NCBI GenBank assembly: GCA_017620135.1 | Contig: JAFZQZ010000116.1 | Coordinates: 1 to 57,049 of the forward strand | DNA from: Bacillota bacterium | GTDB lineage: Bacteria; Bacillota; Clostridia; Lachnospirales; Bianqueaceae | DNA length: 57,049 nt | Direction: 5' to 3' | Part shown: one piece after another, positions 16,302-25,286 of the stretch | Layout: every line of letters starts with the position of its first letter | Numbering within the stretch: position 1 is the stretch's first letter | The notes under the pieces: model-generated | Told to the model about the DNA's origin: nothing | What the model saw: the letters and a program-made list of their open reading frames with translations, nothing else | Database searches by the model: none | Made by a program: the position numbers and the translations under genes

Positions 16302-16330
16302 AGTTTAGCAGATTCCCTCTGTTTTGTAAA
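16302..16330 (-). promoter_or_regulatory. Promoter for tRNA-Val (GAC)
   Basis: Minus strand TTTACA (plus 16325-16330), 17-bp spacer, TAAACT (plus 16302-16307), 9 bp before the tRNA 5' end. Confidence 0.6.
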
Positions 16331-16374
16331 GGAAAACTTTTGTTTTTTTCTTTTTATTCCGAAGAAATCAGAAG

Positions 16375-16419
16375 AAAGCTTCTCACAGGACCCTCTAAGC
16401 GGAGCCTGTGAGAAGCTTT
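16375..16419 (-). terminator. Strong hairpin after the adhesin gene
   Basis: A 15-bp perfect stem (16375-16389 with 16405-16419; AAAGCTTCTCACAGG) around a 15-nt loop, 11 bp after the adhesin stop. On the minus strand it is followed by a T/C-rich stretch rather than a pure T-run, so termination is likely but not textbook. Confidence 0.7.
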
Positions 16420-16429
16420 CCGGTCAGTC

Positions 16430-19400
16430 TCAGGTCTTCCCGGAATTGTTTCTGTGCTTCAGGATCAGAACGAAACAAAAAGCCGCGAGTCCCATTACGA
16501 TCGCACCGGTATAGAATCCTGTCGACATGTGATCGCCTGTCGGCGGATTCGGCCCGGGTTTTTCCGGTTCTGGCTGTGATTCCGGCTTAGAACTTATCTC
16601 TGAACTCGATTCCTGTTCGGGTTCTGAACTGACTTCGGACGAAGACTCTTCCTTCGGTAATTCCGGATAAAACACCTGCTGATCCTGATCGTTCAGCGAA
16701 TCATGCCGCAGAATGATCGCAGCCTCATTCGCGGTATAATCCAGTTCTTCATCGTACAGGTCATAATCAAATAGCAATTCCGTTACGACCAGCGTTTTCC
16801 CTTCATAAGCCGTCGCGTCAAAGACAAAAGCAGGCATGATCAGCTCACCGCTTGCAGGTCCCAGAAAACCGTATGATTTTTCTTCAACTTCTTCCACGTT
16901 TTCGCTGACGCGAAGCAGTATCCCGACAACACATTCCTTTCCTTCGGCATCTGTTACGATCTTTCCTGTACCCACTTCTTTCAATACCGCCACCAGGCGA
17001 TACATATGCTCTTGAGCCAAGTTCTCGTAGAAAACGATATCCCGAATGGACGCCTCCTGCCGTGTCGTACCGATATGATCATTCGTCTGGCTGTCGGAAG
17101 CAACGGTACGCATCGTGGGAAGCCAAAGCATCTGGCGTTCATCTTTGCAGTCTTCATTATGAACGAGAAGTTCGATCTCCTTCCCTTCCGATTCGGTCAG
17201 GAGGATCGACACCGCGTGAATACGGCCTCCGCTCATCTCGGAGGAATCAATGATACATTCGCTCTCGACCATACCGTAGGAAGTATTGGTAATATCCACC
17301 TTTTCCGGTTCGAAGTGAATGGAAGATTCTTCGATCTGGCGCATACTTCCGCCGGCATCTTCATAATAGATCTTTGTCACCAGGCAGTATGCCTGCCCGA
17401 TCTTCAGATGGTCATAATAGAAAATATCTTTGATGGAGACCTCTTTCCCAATCGTGAGAGACTTGGAATTGGACGTAATATCGATCAGATCAGTACTCGG
17501 ATGAATGATCAGATCGATAAACAGATTACCCAGCGAGTTCAGAGAACCGTCTGTGAACACTTCGGACAGATCGAACTCTTCTTCATCTGAAGAAGAGACA
17601 AATATTTCCTCCGACAGCATCACCTGCCCTTTGTTCGCTTCACACTGCAGTTCCTCGATCCGGTAACTCCCATAGATCAGCGCGCCTTTTCCTTCTTTCA
17701 TGGACTGCGTATCCTTTGCCCCGAACCAGACAGCCGCACTTCCATCCAGCATGGATTCATCGCTGAATCGGCCGTCTTTCACATACAAGTCCAGGATATT
17801 GATGTTCCCTTCCGTCTTCTTCCGATCCATGGTATTGACCATACCGTTCGCATCCGAAACGATAACATGTGATTCGATCACTTTGCCTTCCGTATCCAGC
17901 AGTGAGATCCGGAATGGAATGCCCGGCATAGGAGAACCGTCGATATCGACTTTCGAAAACCGTATATCACATCGCTTGATCTGCTCCGGAAGAACTTCCG
18001 GCTTCACGATCTCACCTGCTTCCCGGATCTCAAAGGTGACCTGCCAGTCGGAAACAAGGTAGCCTTCGGACGCTTCCTTCTCCCTCGCTTCATACGTACC
18101 ATAAGGCAGCACATTATCTTCTGTCCCACAGATCCCGTTTTCATCGGTAGTCAATGTCAGAACGACTTCTCCCGGCGCATAGATCTCCCCTTCCACAAAA
18201 ACCGGATTCTGACTCCGATTCACGATCTCGATGATCGCTCCTTCCAGTGTTCCGTTTCCCTGCGGCAAGGCTTGATCCAGTTCTCTGTCGATCTTTGAAA
18301 AGCTGACTCCGCCTCGCAGGACAGCATCTGAAAAAAGAACTTTTTCCGTCTGTCCATCTGTTCTCAGCTCGATTTTTCCGCTTTGCTCCTTGAAAAGGTA
18401 GCCGTTCTCGTTCGCGAATATGCTCGTACCGAGTTTATCGGAATTGTTATAGATATCACCCGGCGCGATCAGCGCATTCGACCTCAGTTCATAAACACCG
18501 TAAGATCCGTAGGGCAGTGCTCTTTCTTCTGATATGGCTGTTCCGTCTTCTCCCAGTGTCAGGATCATCACGACGACTCCCGGCGCGTAGATCGTATCTT
18601 TTATTTTTACCTCTTTCAGGGACCGGTTCACGACCGCGTAACGGATCCCCGTGAATGAGGCGTCTCCCTGGGACAGCTCACATTCCTCATCCTGTTTCTC
18701 GATCATGACCGCCCCTTTTCCTACTTCGTCGCTGAATATGATCTTTCCTCCTTCTGTATTAGCGGTGATGATCTCTCCATCTGTATGGATCCACAGGATC
18801 TGGGCTTCGCCGGAAGTCAGAAGGTACTTCCCGTTTGTCGCGATCTCCTCGATCTGATATTTCCCGTAAGGAAGAAGATCCTTTGGACTAGACGCGTTTC
18901 CGTCTTCATCGGTCGTCAATGTATATACGACCTGTCCCTTGCTGTAATCGATTCCTTCCACCAGGACAGGATGATCGTTCAGCGTTGTGATCCGAAAACT
19001 GATACCCGCGAAATCCGCGTCTCCCTGCGCGCTCTGACTCATCAGATCGATATCCCATTTTTCCAGCGCCACTCCGCCGCGTATGATCTGTTCTTTCAAA
19101 AGAAAGCTCTCATCCGTCAGATCTTTGATCGTCCCATGGTCAGCCTCGCTGATACTGAATTCGACTTTCCATCCGTCATTGCGCAGGTATCCTTCCGGCT
19201 CCGTCGTCTCCACAGCGTAATAACTGCCCACGGGCAAAGCGTCTGCCGCGGAAAGTGCCTGACCTTCTTCATCGGTCGTCAGTGTCATGACCAGGGAACC
19301 ATCCGCGATCATAGTTCCGTTCTTCAGGATAATATCATGTCCGCTGTGATTATAAATACTGATCTGAGCCTCATCCAGCTTTGCCGCGCCTTGTGCGGCA

Positions 19401-21634
19401 GAAAGACCTGTTTCTTTATCCGCTTTCCGGAATCGAACGCCGGCAAAAACCGCGTCGTTGAGATAGGAGGGACTGCCATCCGGTTCATACTTCAGTTTCC
19501 CGCTGGTTTCCGGGCTTACCCACTGAAACGCTGCTTCACCGGTCGACTGGCTGATCGTGATGGTGCCTTTCAGTTCAAATCCGGACGCCAGATACCCATC
19601 CGGCGCCTTTTCTTCTGTCACGCGGATCGACCCCAGTGGAAAAGCGTTGCTGCTGGACGATGTCGTATATAACGCGCTGCTTGTATAGGCCGGATCCAGA
19701 TACGCGGAATTATTCAGAAACGCGAAGCCCTGACTGGTTTTAAAATACCATGTCCGGACAGGGCTTCCACTCCAGGTATAGTTGTCGAAGAACTCCACTT
19801 TGAACGTTGCCGAAGACTCAGTGATCCGATGATTTCCCTGTGTACTGCTGCTTTTCACGATCTGAATCCGATTCGGGTCCAGTGTAGGCGCGTTGGAAAA
19901 AGACACTTCCACGGTTTTTTCCGGTTCGACCGTGACACTCTTGACAATGGAATCATAGATATAACCGGTACCCGTATTCGTACCCGCGGCTTCCTGGATC
20001 CAGTAAGTGCCCGGATTCAATCCCTCCAGAAGATCCGATGTGCCTGTGGAGGTGTCCACGTCATACGAGATGATCGTCAGCGAACCCACTTTATCGGAAA
20101 GCGCCGGGGCTGATGATGTACCTGTATTAGTTTTGTATACATCAAACCGGATCCCTGTCATATCATAGCAGGCATTCCCGTTAGTAGCCGCTGTATTGCT
20201 GCTGGTCTTAGTGACCCTGATCCTGCCGACCAGAAGTTCTTCCGAATCGACGATGACCGGCGCTTCCTCTGTGTTCTGCGCTGTGACACTGACAGCATGG
20301 ATCACCGGATCCCACTGCCAAGCCGTATCTGTCGGGCGGGCGATCTCTACGATCCAGTAACTGCCGGGAGAAAGTTCCAGGATCTCTGAATATCCGTCGC
20401 TTCCTATTGTAAGCGTCGCTGTGGTTCCTTCTGTCCCGATATTCGTATTCGAACTCGTTTGTTTTGCTTTGGCTGAAGCAGCCGCACTTTCATCGGAAAA
20501 GACACCGTATACAGCTCCTGTCACAGGATGCGCAGCCAAAAACGCCTCGGAAGCCTGACTGTTCGTTTTATGAACACGCAGATATCCATGATAAACGGGC
20601 GTTCCGATCGAGATCATCGGCTGTGTGCTGCTGCCTGTTTCCGGATAAAGCGCGCCAACAGATTCAATGATGCTGTTTTCGGGAAAACGTCCGTTTGGAT
20701 AGGCATCCGCATAAGCCAGCGCCTCCTCTGCCATATCTTCGATCGCGTTTTTATATTCGTCTCCATAGCCGGCGGGATCAAATCCCATCAGTTTCCAGAT
20801 AACGCCCGTGATCATATTCTGATATGGCCAGTCATCTTCACTGCACAAAGTCATCTGGTAAGTCGGAGTCCCTGTAGAAGGATAACGGTTCGTCCAGTAA
20901 TTATACAGGACGAAGTACAGCGCCTGAAGACTGGCGCTGCGTCCGGTCGCCTCCAGATATGAAGCCAGGTCGGAATAGTAGAACGTCTGTCCATTCGATG
21001 GGACGCCCATCGACATATCCAGACAGAACAGATGATTGCCATTCGTATTGTCATAAGCCCTTCCGCTGTGCCCGCTGTCCGGCATCAGCGAAATGGTCGT
21101 TTCACCTTCCTCCGGCGCGGCTGAACGAAGCTCTTCTCCGCCCTTTTTTGTATCATTCACTCTCTGATCGATCACAACAAGGTCGACATACCTTTCCATC
21201 GTACCGACGACCAGACGGACCTCCCGGGCATCCGTCAGATCGATCTTTGTTACCGCTCCGTATCCGTAAGCAGTCTCTATCTCTTCAACACTTCCATCCA
21301 TATGGGTCACTTCCAGTACTTCTGCATAGGTCCAACCGGTATATACACAGAAATCCATGGAAGAACCGGCCAGTGATCGTTCGATCGCCACTGTGTGTTC
21401 GTCTACCGTCTGAAACAGGTTTTCGCTGTCGCCGGTCACCTCGATATGTCCACTCTGTCCTTCAAAGAGTCCATACTCACCGATCTCGAATCCCGCTCCC
21501 CAGCCCTCTACGGAAATCAGGATAAGATCCTCCTTTTCCTCGATCTCCTCGGCTATCGCAGGAAGGTCCATACCGGAGATCATCATAATGAGCGCCATGA
21601 TAATGACCAACCATATTCTTGCTTTTTGTCTCAT
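16430..21634 (-). CDS. Sortase-anchored multidomain surface adhesin
   Basis: About 1734 residues. Signal peptide at residues 1-30 (ARIWLVIIMALIMMISGM...AIAEE). Residues about 190-310 resemble a thioester adhesin domain (Cys204 in HLFCLDM, and NMITGVIWKL where the reactive Gln would be expected). About ten SpaA/Cna-B-like beta domains follow, recognisable by repeated 'LPYGSY/GTYEARE' and 'GYLVSDWQVTFEI'-type phrases. Before the C-terminus come a Pro/Ser/Glu-rich stalk and NPPTGD, a hydrophobic segment and a basic tail (KHRNNSGKT), which is a cell-wall sorting signal of the LPxTG/NPxTG type. The ATG at 21634 is chosen over the in-frame codon at 21664 because AGAGGA precedes it and the signal peptide begins there. 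Last gene of a three-gene operon. No sortase is in the window. Confidence 0.88.
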   Translation of the reverse strand: MRQKARIWLVIIMALIMMISGMDLPAIAEEIEEKEDLILISVEGWGAGFEIGEYGLFEGQSGHIEVTGDSENLFQTVDEHTVAIERSLAGSSMDFCVYTGWTYAEVLEVTHMDGSVEEIETAYGYGAVTKIDLTDAREVRLVVGTMERYVDLVVIDQRVNDTKKGGEELRSAAPEEGETTISLMPDSGHSGRAYDNTNGNHLFCLDMSMGVPSNGQTFYYSDLASYLEATGRSASLQALYFVLYNYWTNRYPSTGTPTYQMTLCSEDDWPYQNMITGVIWKLMGFDPAGYGDEYKNAIEDMAEEALAYADAYPNGRFPENSIIESVGALYPETGSSTQPMISIGTPVYHGYLRVHKTNSQASEAFLAAHPVTGAVYGVFSDESAAASAKAKQTSSNTNIGTEGTTATLTIGSDGYSEILELSPGSYWIVEIARPTDTAWQWDPVIHAVSVTAQNTEEAPVIVDSEELLVGRIRVTKTSSNTAATNGNACYDMTGIRFDVYKTNTGTSSAPALSDKVGSLTIISYDVDTSTGTSDLLEGLNPGTYWIQEAAGTNTGTGYIYDSIVKSVTVEPEKTVEVSFSNAPTLDPNRIQIVKSSSTQGNHRITESSATFKVEFFDNYTWSGSPVRTWYFKTSQGFAFLNNSAYLDPAYTSSALYTTSSSSNAFPLGSIRVTEEKAPDGYLASGFELKGTITISQSTGEAAFQWVSPETSGKLKYEPDGSPSYLNDAVFAGVRFRKADKETGLSAAQGAAKLDEAQISIYNHSGHDIILKNGTMIADGSLVMTLTTDEEGQALSAADALPVGSYYAVETTEPEGYLRNDGWKVEFSISEADHGTIKDLTDESFLLKEQIIRGGVALEKWDIDLMSQSAQGDADFAGISFRITTLNDHPVLVEGIDYSKGQVVYTLTTDEDGNASSPKDLLPYGKYQIEEIATNGKYLLTSGEAQILWIHTDGEIITANTEGGKIIFSDEVGKGAVMIEKQDEECELSQGDASFTGIRYAVVNRSLKEVKIKDTIYAPGVVVMILTLGEDGTAISEERALPYGSYGVYELRSNALIAPGDIYNNSDKLGTSIFANENGYLFKEQSGKIELRTDGQTEKVLFSDAVLRGGVSFSKIDRELDQALPQGNGTLEGAIIEIVNRSQNPVFVEGEIYAPGEVVLTLTTDENGICGTEDNVLPYGTYEAREKEASEGYLVSDWQVTFEIREAGEIVKPEVLPEQIKRCDIRFSKVDIDGSPMPGIPFRISLLDTEGKVIESHVIVSDANGMVNTMDRKKTEGNINILDLYVKDGRFSDESMLDGSAAVWFGAKDTQSMKEGKGALIYGSYRIEELQCEANKGQVMLSEEIFVSSSDEEEFDLSEVFTDGSLNSLGNLFIDLIIHPSTDLIDITSNSKSLTIGKEVSIKDIFYYDHLKIGQAYCLVTKIYYEDAGGSMRQIEESSIHFEPEKVDITNTSYGMVESECIIDSSEMSGGRIHAVSILLTESEGKEIELLVHNEDCKDERQMLWLPTMRTVASDSQTNDHIGTTRQEASIRDIVFYENLAQEHMYRLVAVLKEVGTGKIVTDAEGKECVVGILLRVSENVEEVEEKSYGFLGPASGELIMPAFVFDATAYEGKTLVVTELLFDYDLYDEELDYTANEAAIILRHDSLNDQDQQVFYPELPKEESSSEVSSEPEQESSSEISSKPESQPEPEKPGPNPPTGDHMSTGFYTGAIVMGLAAFCFVLILKHRNNSGKT

Positions 21635-21650
21635 CGTTTTTTCCTCTTTT

Positions 21651-22445
21651 CTATTCTTTACCATCTGTCTGACTTCCGCAGATCCTGCAGATCTGCCCCA
21701 CTACGACCTCTTTACTGTATGCTGCCTGGTCGATCACCCAGACCGTCTGTGTAACAGCATCATGATGGATCGTTTCCTGCCCTGTAATGACTTCTTCATC
21801 AATATAGGTAACGGTAAAGCTGTCATGGATATCCTCTTCGTCGTCCGCGTGTTCGATGGAATGCATCTCCCACTCCAAGTCCGTGTCAAACAAGGCGCCG
21901 CAGCGGCAACGGCATTTCTCTGTACGACAAAACTCCACGATATCGCGAATCTCATCCCATTCTTCCTGCAGAACGATCTCCTCATAGTGGCCCTGTTCCG
22001 GATGTTCGACTGTTTCCACGATATCGACCCACTCATGAGTACATGCTGCCGATTCCGATGTTTCCGCAGATTCGACAGTTTCTTTCACTTCAGAAGAAAC
22101 TGTTTCGACTGGTGATTCCTCTTCCGTAACAGTCTCCGGCAATGAAGATATTGTCTCTTCTGCGGCTTTCTCCGGCAATGAAGATATTTCCTCTTCTGCG
22201 GCTTTCTCCGGCAATGAAGATGCTTCTTCTTCCGTTGCGATATCCTCTTCTAAAGAGGATTCCGTTTCTTCCGACGGTTCCGATCGCTTTATCTCATCTG
22301 AAACTGCCAACACTTCCCGGACCGGTTTTCGCCCGGACCTCATCGCACTGCCTTCCTTCTTTTTCATATGACCGGAAAGACAGATACCGACAACTGTAAT
22401 CAGCAGAAGAATGACCAGCAGAATGATTCTTCGTTTTTTCTTCAA
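21651..22445 (-). CDS. Membrane-anchored acidic and Cys-rich protein
   Basis: About 264 residues: one N-terminal membrane segment (RIILLVILLLITVVGICLSG), then an acidic linker containing a 12-residue repeat (SSLPEKAAEEEI), then a C-terminal region with possible metal-binding Cys/His: CTHEWVDI, CRTEKCRCRCGALF, HHDAVTQTVWVIDQAAY and CRICGSQTDGKE. The last two phrases recur in surface and phage proteins of gut Bacillota, as far as I recall; no function is known to me. A TTG at 22445 is chosen because AAAGAGGTGG sits 5 nt upstream; a GTG at 22454 is the alternative. Its stop is 16 bp before the adhesin start, so it may assist the adhesin at the cell surface. Confidence 0.75.
   Translation of the reverse strand: MKKKRRIILLVILLLITVVGICLSGHMKKKEGSAMRSGRKPVREVLAVSDEIKRSEPSEETESSLEEDIATEEEASSLPEKAAEEEISSLPEKAAEETISSLPETVTEEESPVETVSSEVKETVESAETSESAACTHEWVDIVETVEHPEQGHYEEIVLQEEWDEIRDIVEFCRTEKCRCRCGALFDTDLEWEMHSIEHADDEEDIHDSFTVTYIDEEVITGQETIHHDAVTQTVWVIDQAAYSKEVVVGQICRICGSQTDGKE
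22130..22225 (-). repeat. 36-bp tandem coding repeat (about 2.7 copies)
   Basis: TCTCCGGCAATGAAGATA recurs with a 36-bp period inside the acidic linker and encodes SSLPEKAAEEEI/SSLPEKAAEETI. The boundaries given are approximate. The copies are close to identical in DNA, so the copy number may vary between strains. Confidence 0.75.
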
Positions 22446-22466
22446 TGGATCCACCTCTTTCTGATC

Positions 22467-23195
22467 TCAGAATCCGCGGATGAGATTCTGGCCAGCGCAG
22501 CGTGAGGCGTTTGTCATGGTCTCTTTGATCGGATCGAAATACTCGATATCTTCACCAAGAAAGTAATCCGGTACCTCACTGCGTTTGATCTCCTTTCCCA
22601 TCCTGATCAGTTCCTCAAAGCAGGGAGCGCGGCCGGCTTTCTGGATCAGGATCCGATGCCGTGAGGCCGGGAAGATGTAGAATCCGCTGTTCAGTTCGTC
22701 ACGGATCCTGCAAAGCAGTCGGTTGTCACACATGAGGTTGGCACTGAAAGAGATATATTCTCCATACCAGAGCAGCATCGCACCGGCAGGATCTCCCCAC
22801 TTGCTTTTATCCAGAAGATTTGTCGGCTTCGGCGCCATCAGCTCCTGACAATAGTACAGATAATCATCCAGATGATAGAGATAAACGGTATGCACCCGCT
22901 GATTCTCCAGTGCCTTATCAAACAGTTCTTCTGCTGTGATCCCCCATTCATCGATCTGGAATATCTCGATCACCTGGGAGGTGACGATATCCGGATTCTC
23001 AAAGAGCGGGATCTGACAGACTGCGAAATAGTCTTCCGCGATCCGAAAAGTCACACAGCTTTTGACATACTCATCCCACAGATCGATCGGTTTGATACTG
23101 AGCCAGATTTTGTCCCGGATGTCCTCATACTTTTTTTCGACGATCGGCAGACCTGCATATTCATGCACGCCTTCCCGAAATCTGAGTACCATCAT
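22467..23195 (-). CDS. DUF5688 family protein
   Basis: A 242-residue soluble protein that resembles DUF5688 from memory: a 'YEDIRDKIWLSIKPIDLW' N-terminal segment, 'WGITAEELFDKALENQ' in the middle, and 'RDELNSGFYIFPASRHRILI' towards the end. The family is common in gut Clostridia; its function is unknown. RBS AAAAGGAGG lies 5 nt before the start. It is the first gene of the operon that ends in the adhesin. The region upstream (23196-23285) is A/T-rich, but no clear promoter could be chosen. Confidence 0.65.
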   Translation of the reverse strand: MMVLRFREGVHEYAGLPIVEKKYEDIRDKIWLSIKPIDLWDEYVKSCVTFRIAEDYFAVCQIPLFENPDIVTSQVIEIFQIDEWGITAEELFDKALENQRVHTVYLYHLDDYLYYCQELMAPKPTNLLDKSKWGDPAGAMLLWYGEYISFSANLMCDNRLLCRIRDELNSGFYIFPASRHRILIQKAGRAPCFEELIRMGKEIKRSEVPDYFLGEDIEYFDPIKETMTNASRCAGQNLIRGF

Positions 23196-23285
23196 AACGA
23201 CCTCCTTTTGCCGGGCAAAAATACCCCTTTACTATTATTGTCGGCATTTTTACAGGAAATTTTTAAACGATTTTTATGTTTTTGC

Positions 23286-23319
23286 AAAAAAAATAAGGGC
23301 AGAACCCTGAATTCTGCCC
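23286..23319 (-). terminator. Terminator for the GH18-DUF3842 operon
   Basis: GGGCAGAA (23297-23304) pairs with TTCTGCCC (23312-23319) around a 7-nt loop. On the minus strand the stem is followed by TTATTTTTTTTT (plus 23285-23296). Confidence 0.85.
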
Positions 23320-23353
23320 AAAACTTGCGGTTTAATTCAATATTTTATTTTTC

Positions 23354-23776
23354 TTAAACTTCCACAGGATTGCCTATAAGGCCTCGTATCTTAACGATCG
23401 CGTCTTCGATCAGTACGGACATAGGGACGCCGGGAACACCGGCGACCAGTGTGTCACATTTCGAAACAGGGATCAGCACACGGCTTGCCTTCGCTCTGCC
23501 GACCGCCTTAGCCATCTTAGGCGTGACCTCTCCCATCAGCGCGTCCGCCAGAACGATCCCGATCGGCCCGACGATGATATCAGCCAGTTTCGAACAGGTC
23601 ACCACCGCGTTTTCTCCCGTCGCGGCCTGCACCGCACCACTCTTCAGCATGGATGCTGTCGCGATGCTGTTGGTTCCTGCCGCGATGATCCTTGCCTCGG
23701 AGAACTCCGCTGTAAGCCGTTTGACCATCTGCGACCCGATCGCGCCTCCCTGCCCGTCAATTACCAGAATCGTCAT
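23354..23776 (-). CDS. DUF3842 family protein
   Basis: 140 residues; the sequence matches DUF3842 as I know it: MTILVIDGQGGAIG at the start (a nucleotide-binding-like glycine loop), 'AAGTNSIATASMLKSGA', then 'GPIGIVLADALMGEVTP'. The fold may be Rossmann-like. No enzymatic role is established to my knowledge. It starts 3 bp after the GH18 stop, so the two are co-transcribed from the promoter at 24801-24828. Confidence 0.75.
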   Translation of the reverse strand: MTILVIDGQGGAIGSQMVKRLTAEFSEARIIAAGTNSIATASMLKSGAVQAATGENAVVTCSKLADIIVGPIGIVLADALMGEVTPKMAKAVGRAKASRVLIPVSKCDTLVAGVPGVPMSVLIEDAIVKIRGLIGNPVEV

Positions 23777-23779
23777 GCT

Positions 23780-24760
23780 TTACTCCTCTTCCGCCAGCAG
23801 TTCCCTGGCAACGATCTTCCGGGCCTGCCCTTCCGGATCATGGTTATAGGTCCAGTCCATCAATCCGCCCAGATGGTTTTCTTTGATATACTTACATTTC
23901 TCCACCAGTGTTCTCTCATCATCATAAGCGATATGAAAAACACCGTTCTTAGTCACATAACTTTGCTTAGCCTTCTCATCAAACTGACGCTCATACTGAG
24001 GATCTGTCTTCAGCAGATGTTCGATCTGATCGAAACGGTAAAACCCTTCCGGTCCCTGTTCCGCAACATATCCGTAGTAGGGAACACCGATATTGATCTT
24101 ATAGGACGGAACTCCCTGCGAAATATAATACCTGACTGCTCTGTCATCACACAGCTCCGACTGCACCTTCCCCACAGAAGCGGGATACAGATTGGAATGA
24201 TGAGAGGAACCAAGGGAAGACCAGTTGAAATCATATCCCATCAGATTGATGAAATCCAGGATAGGCGCGAGCCTCGTGAAATCCGTATGGATCCAGTGGC
24301 GATTCTCCCCGCCGTGCGCGATGGTCAGCAGTTTATCCGGCAGCACATCCCGGAGCGCCTGCATAAACAGAATATAATAGTCATCCTTAAAATCTTCGAT
24401 CGGCTGATCGATCCGAAGATTCAGTCCCGGATATTCCCAGTCGACGTCCACGCCATCCAGCTCGTATTCATCCACGACTTCACGGACCATCGCCGCGTTC
24501 TTTCTGCGCCATTCTTCCGTCCGGCTTCTTTCGTCAAACTTCTGTCCGCCCCATTGCTGCAGGGAGACCAGCAGCTTAACTCCCTGCTTAGTGCAGATCT
24601 TTCTCATTTTTTTCAGGCAGTCCGGCCGGCGGATATAGAGTCCGTCATCACGCAGAAAGACAAAGCCGTAGTTGATATGCGTGATCCCGGTAAGATCGAT
24701 CTGATCCGGGAAGTCTTCCGTCAGTTTATCGGTGATATAGGAAACGACATGATACTTCAT
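23780..24760 (-). CDS. GH18 family glycosyl hydrolase
   Basis: A 326-residue chitinase-type hydrolase. The catalytic signature DGVDVDWE is at residues 102-109, with Glu109 as the proton donor. Other family strands are visible: 'ITHINYGFVF', 'LLVSLQQWGG' (SxGG position changed to LQQWGG) and 'INLMGYDFNW'. No signal peptide is seen, so it may act inside the cell on chito-oligosaccharides or related glycans. The frame runs open to 25033 over the divergent gene; the ATG at 24760, preceded by GGAGG, is the real start. Confidence 0.87.
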   Translation of the reverse strand: MKYHVVSYITDKLTEDFPDQIDLTGITHINYGFVFLRDDGLYIRRPDCLKKMRKICTKQGVKLLVSLQQWGGQKFDERSRTEEWRRKNAAMVREVVDEYELDGVDVDWEYPGLNLRIDQPIEDFKDDYYILFMQALRDVLPDKLLTIAHGGENRHWIHTDFTRLAPILDFINLMGYDFNWSSLGSSHHSNLYPASVGKVQSELCDDRAVRYYISQGVPSYKINIGVPYYGYVAEQGPEGFYRFDQIEHLLKTDPQYERQFDEKAKQSYVTKNGVFHIAYDDERTLVEKCKYIKENHLGGLMDWTYNHDPEGQARKIVARELLAEEE

Positions 24761-24800
24761 TGGTTTTCCGCCTCCGGAGGATAAAATAAAGTCTATAGTT

Positions 24801-24828
24801 ATTGTATCGTATTTTATTCGAAAAGCAA
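24801..24828 (-). promoter_or_regulatory. Promoter for the GH18-DUF3842 operon
   Basis: Minus strand TTGCTT (plus 24823-24828), 16-bp spacer, TACAAT (plus 24801-24806). Confidence 0.65.
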
Positions 24829-24860
24829 CACTTTTCCCTATTTCCTTCATCACGAAAATG

Positions 24861-24869
24861 TGATAAAAT
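24861..24869 (+). promoter_or_regulatory. Extended -10 promoter for DUF1667-mutY
   Basis: TG-A-TAAAAT, an extended -10 element, with only a weak -35 (TTTCCT at 24841-24846, 17-bp spacer). It lies 46 bp before the DUF1667 start codon. Confidence 0.45.
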
Positions 24870-24914
24870 ATCTGGAAGAGCAATTCGAAGTGTGACCGTT
24901 TTACAGGAGGAACC

Positions 24915-25283
24915 ATGGAATATACTTGTATTCTCTGCCCGAGAGGATGCCACCTCACCGCAGAGTGGACTGTGAACGAACAAAACGAAAAGACCGTTGC
25001 CGTTACCGGCAATTTCTGCCCGCGCGGGATCAAATACGCAACTGAGGAAATGACTCAGCCTATGCGGACTGTGACCACTTCTGTCTATGTGGAAGACGGC
25101 GATGAGAAAATGGTCTCCGTCAAGACAAGCGATACCGTTCCCAAAGCCAAGATCGAAGAAGTCCTTGCCTGTGCCCGCCAGATCAAAGCAAAAGCGCCTC
25201 TTTCCGTAGGTGATGTCCTGATCGAGAACGTGGCCGGGACCGGATGCGACCTCGTAGCTACCCGGAAAGTCGTACGCGCCTGA
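24915..25283 (+). CDS. DUF1667 family protein
   Basis: 122 residues with two Cys pairs in the first 40 residues (CILCPRGC, then GNFCPRG), a likely iron-sulfur or zinc site; the rest is a small beta domain. DUF1667 proteins normally sit in operons with a GlpA-like and a FAD/NAD oxidoreductase and are thought to form a complex with them. Here those two partners are encoded at 28606-31393 on the other strand, while this gene is followed, after 3 bp, by mutY. RBS CAGGAGG is 6 nt upstream. Confidence 0.85.
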   Translation: MEYTCILCPRGCHLTAEWTVNEQNEKTVAVTGNFCPRGIKYATEEMTQPMRTVTTSVYVEDGDEKMVSVKTSDTVPKAKIEEVLACARQIKAKAPLSVGDVLIENVAGTGCDLVATRKVVRA

Positions 25284-25286
25284 TCC

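Noticed and set aside
22130-22225. CRISPR array
   Set aside because: The 36-bp repeats are tandem without spacers and in frame within a coding sequence.
24761-25033. N-terminal extension of the GH18 protein
   Set aside because: It crosses the promoter and the divergent DUF1667 gene; the RBS-backed ATG is at 24760.
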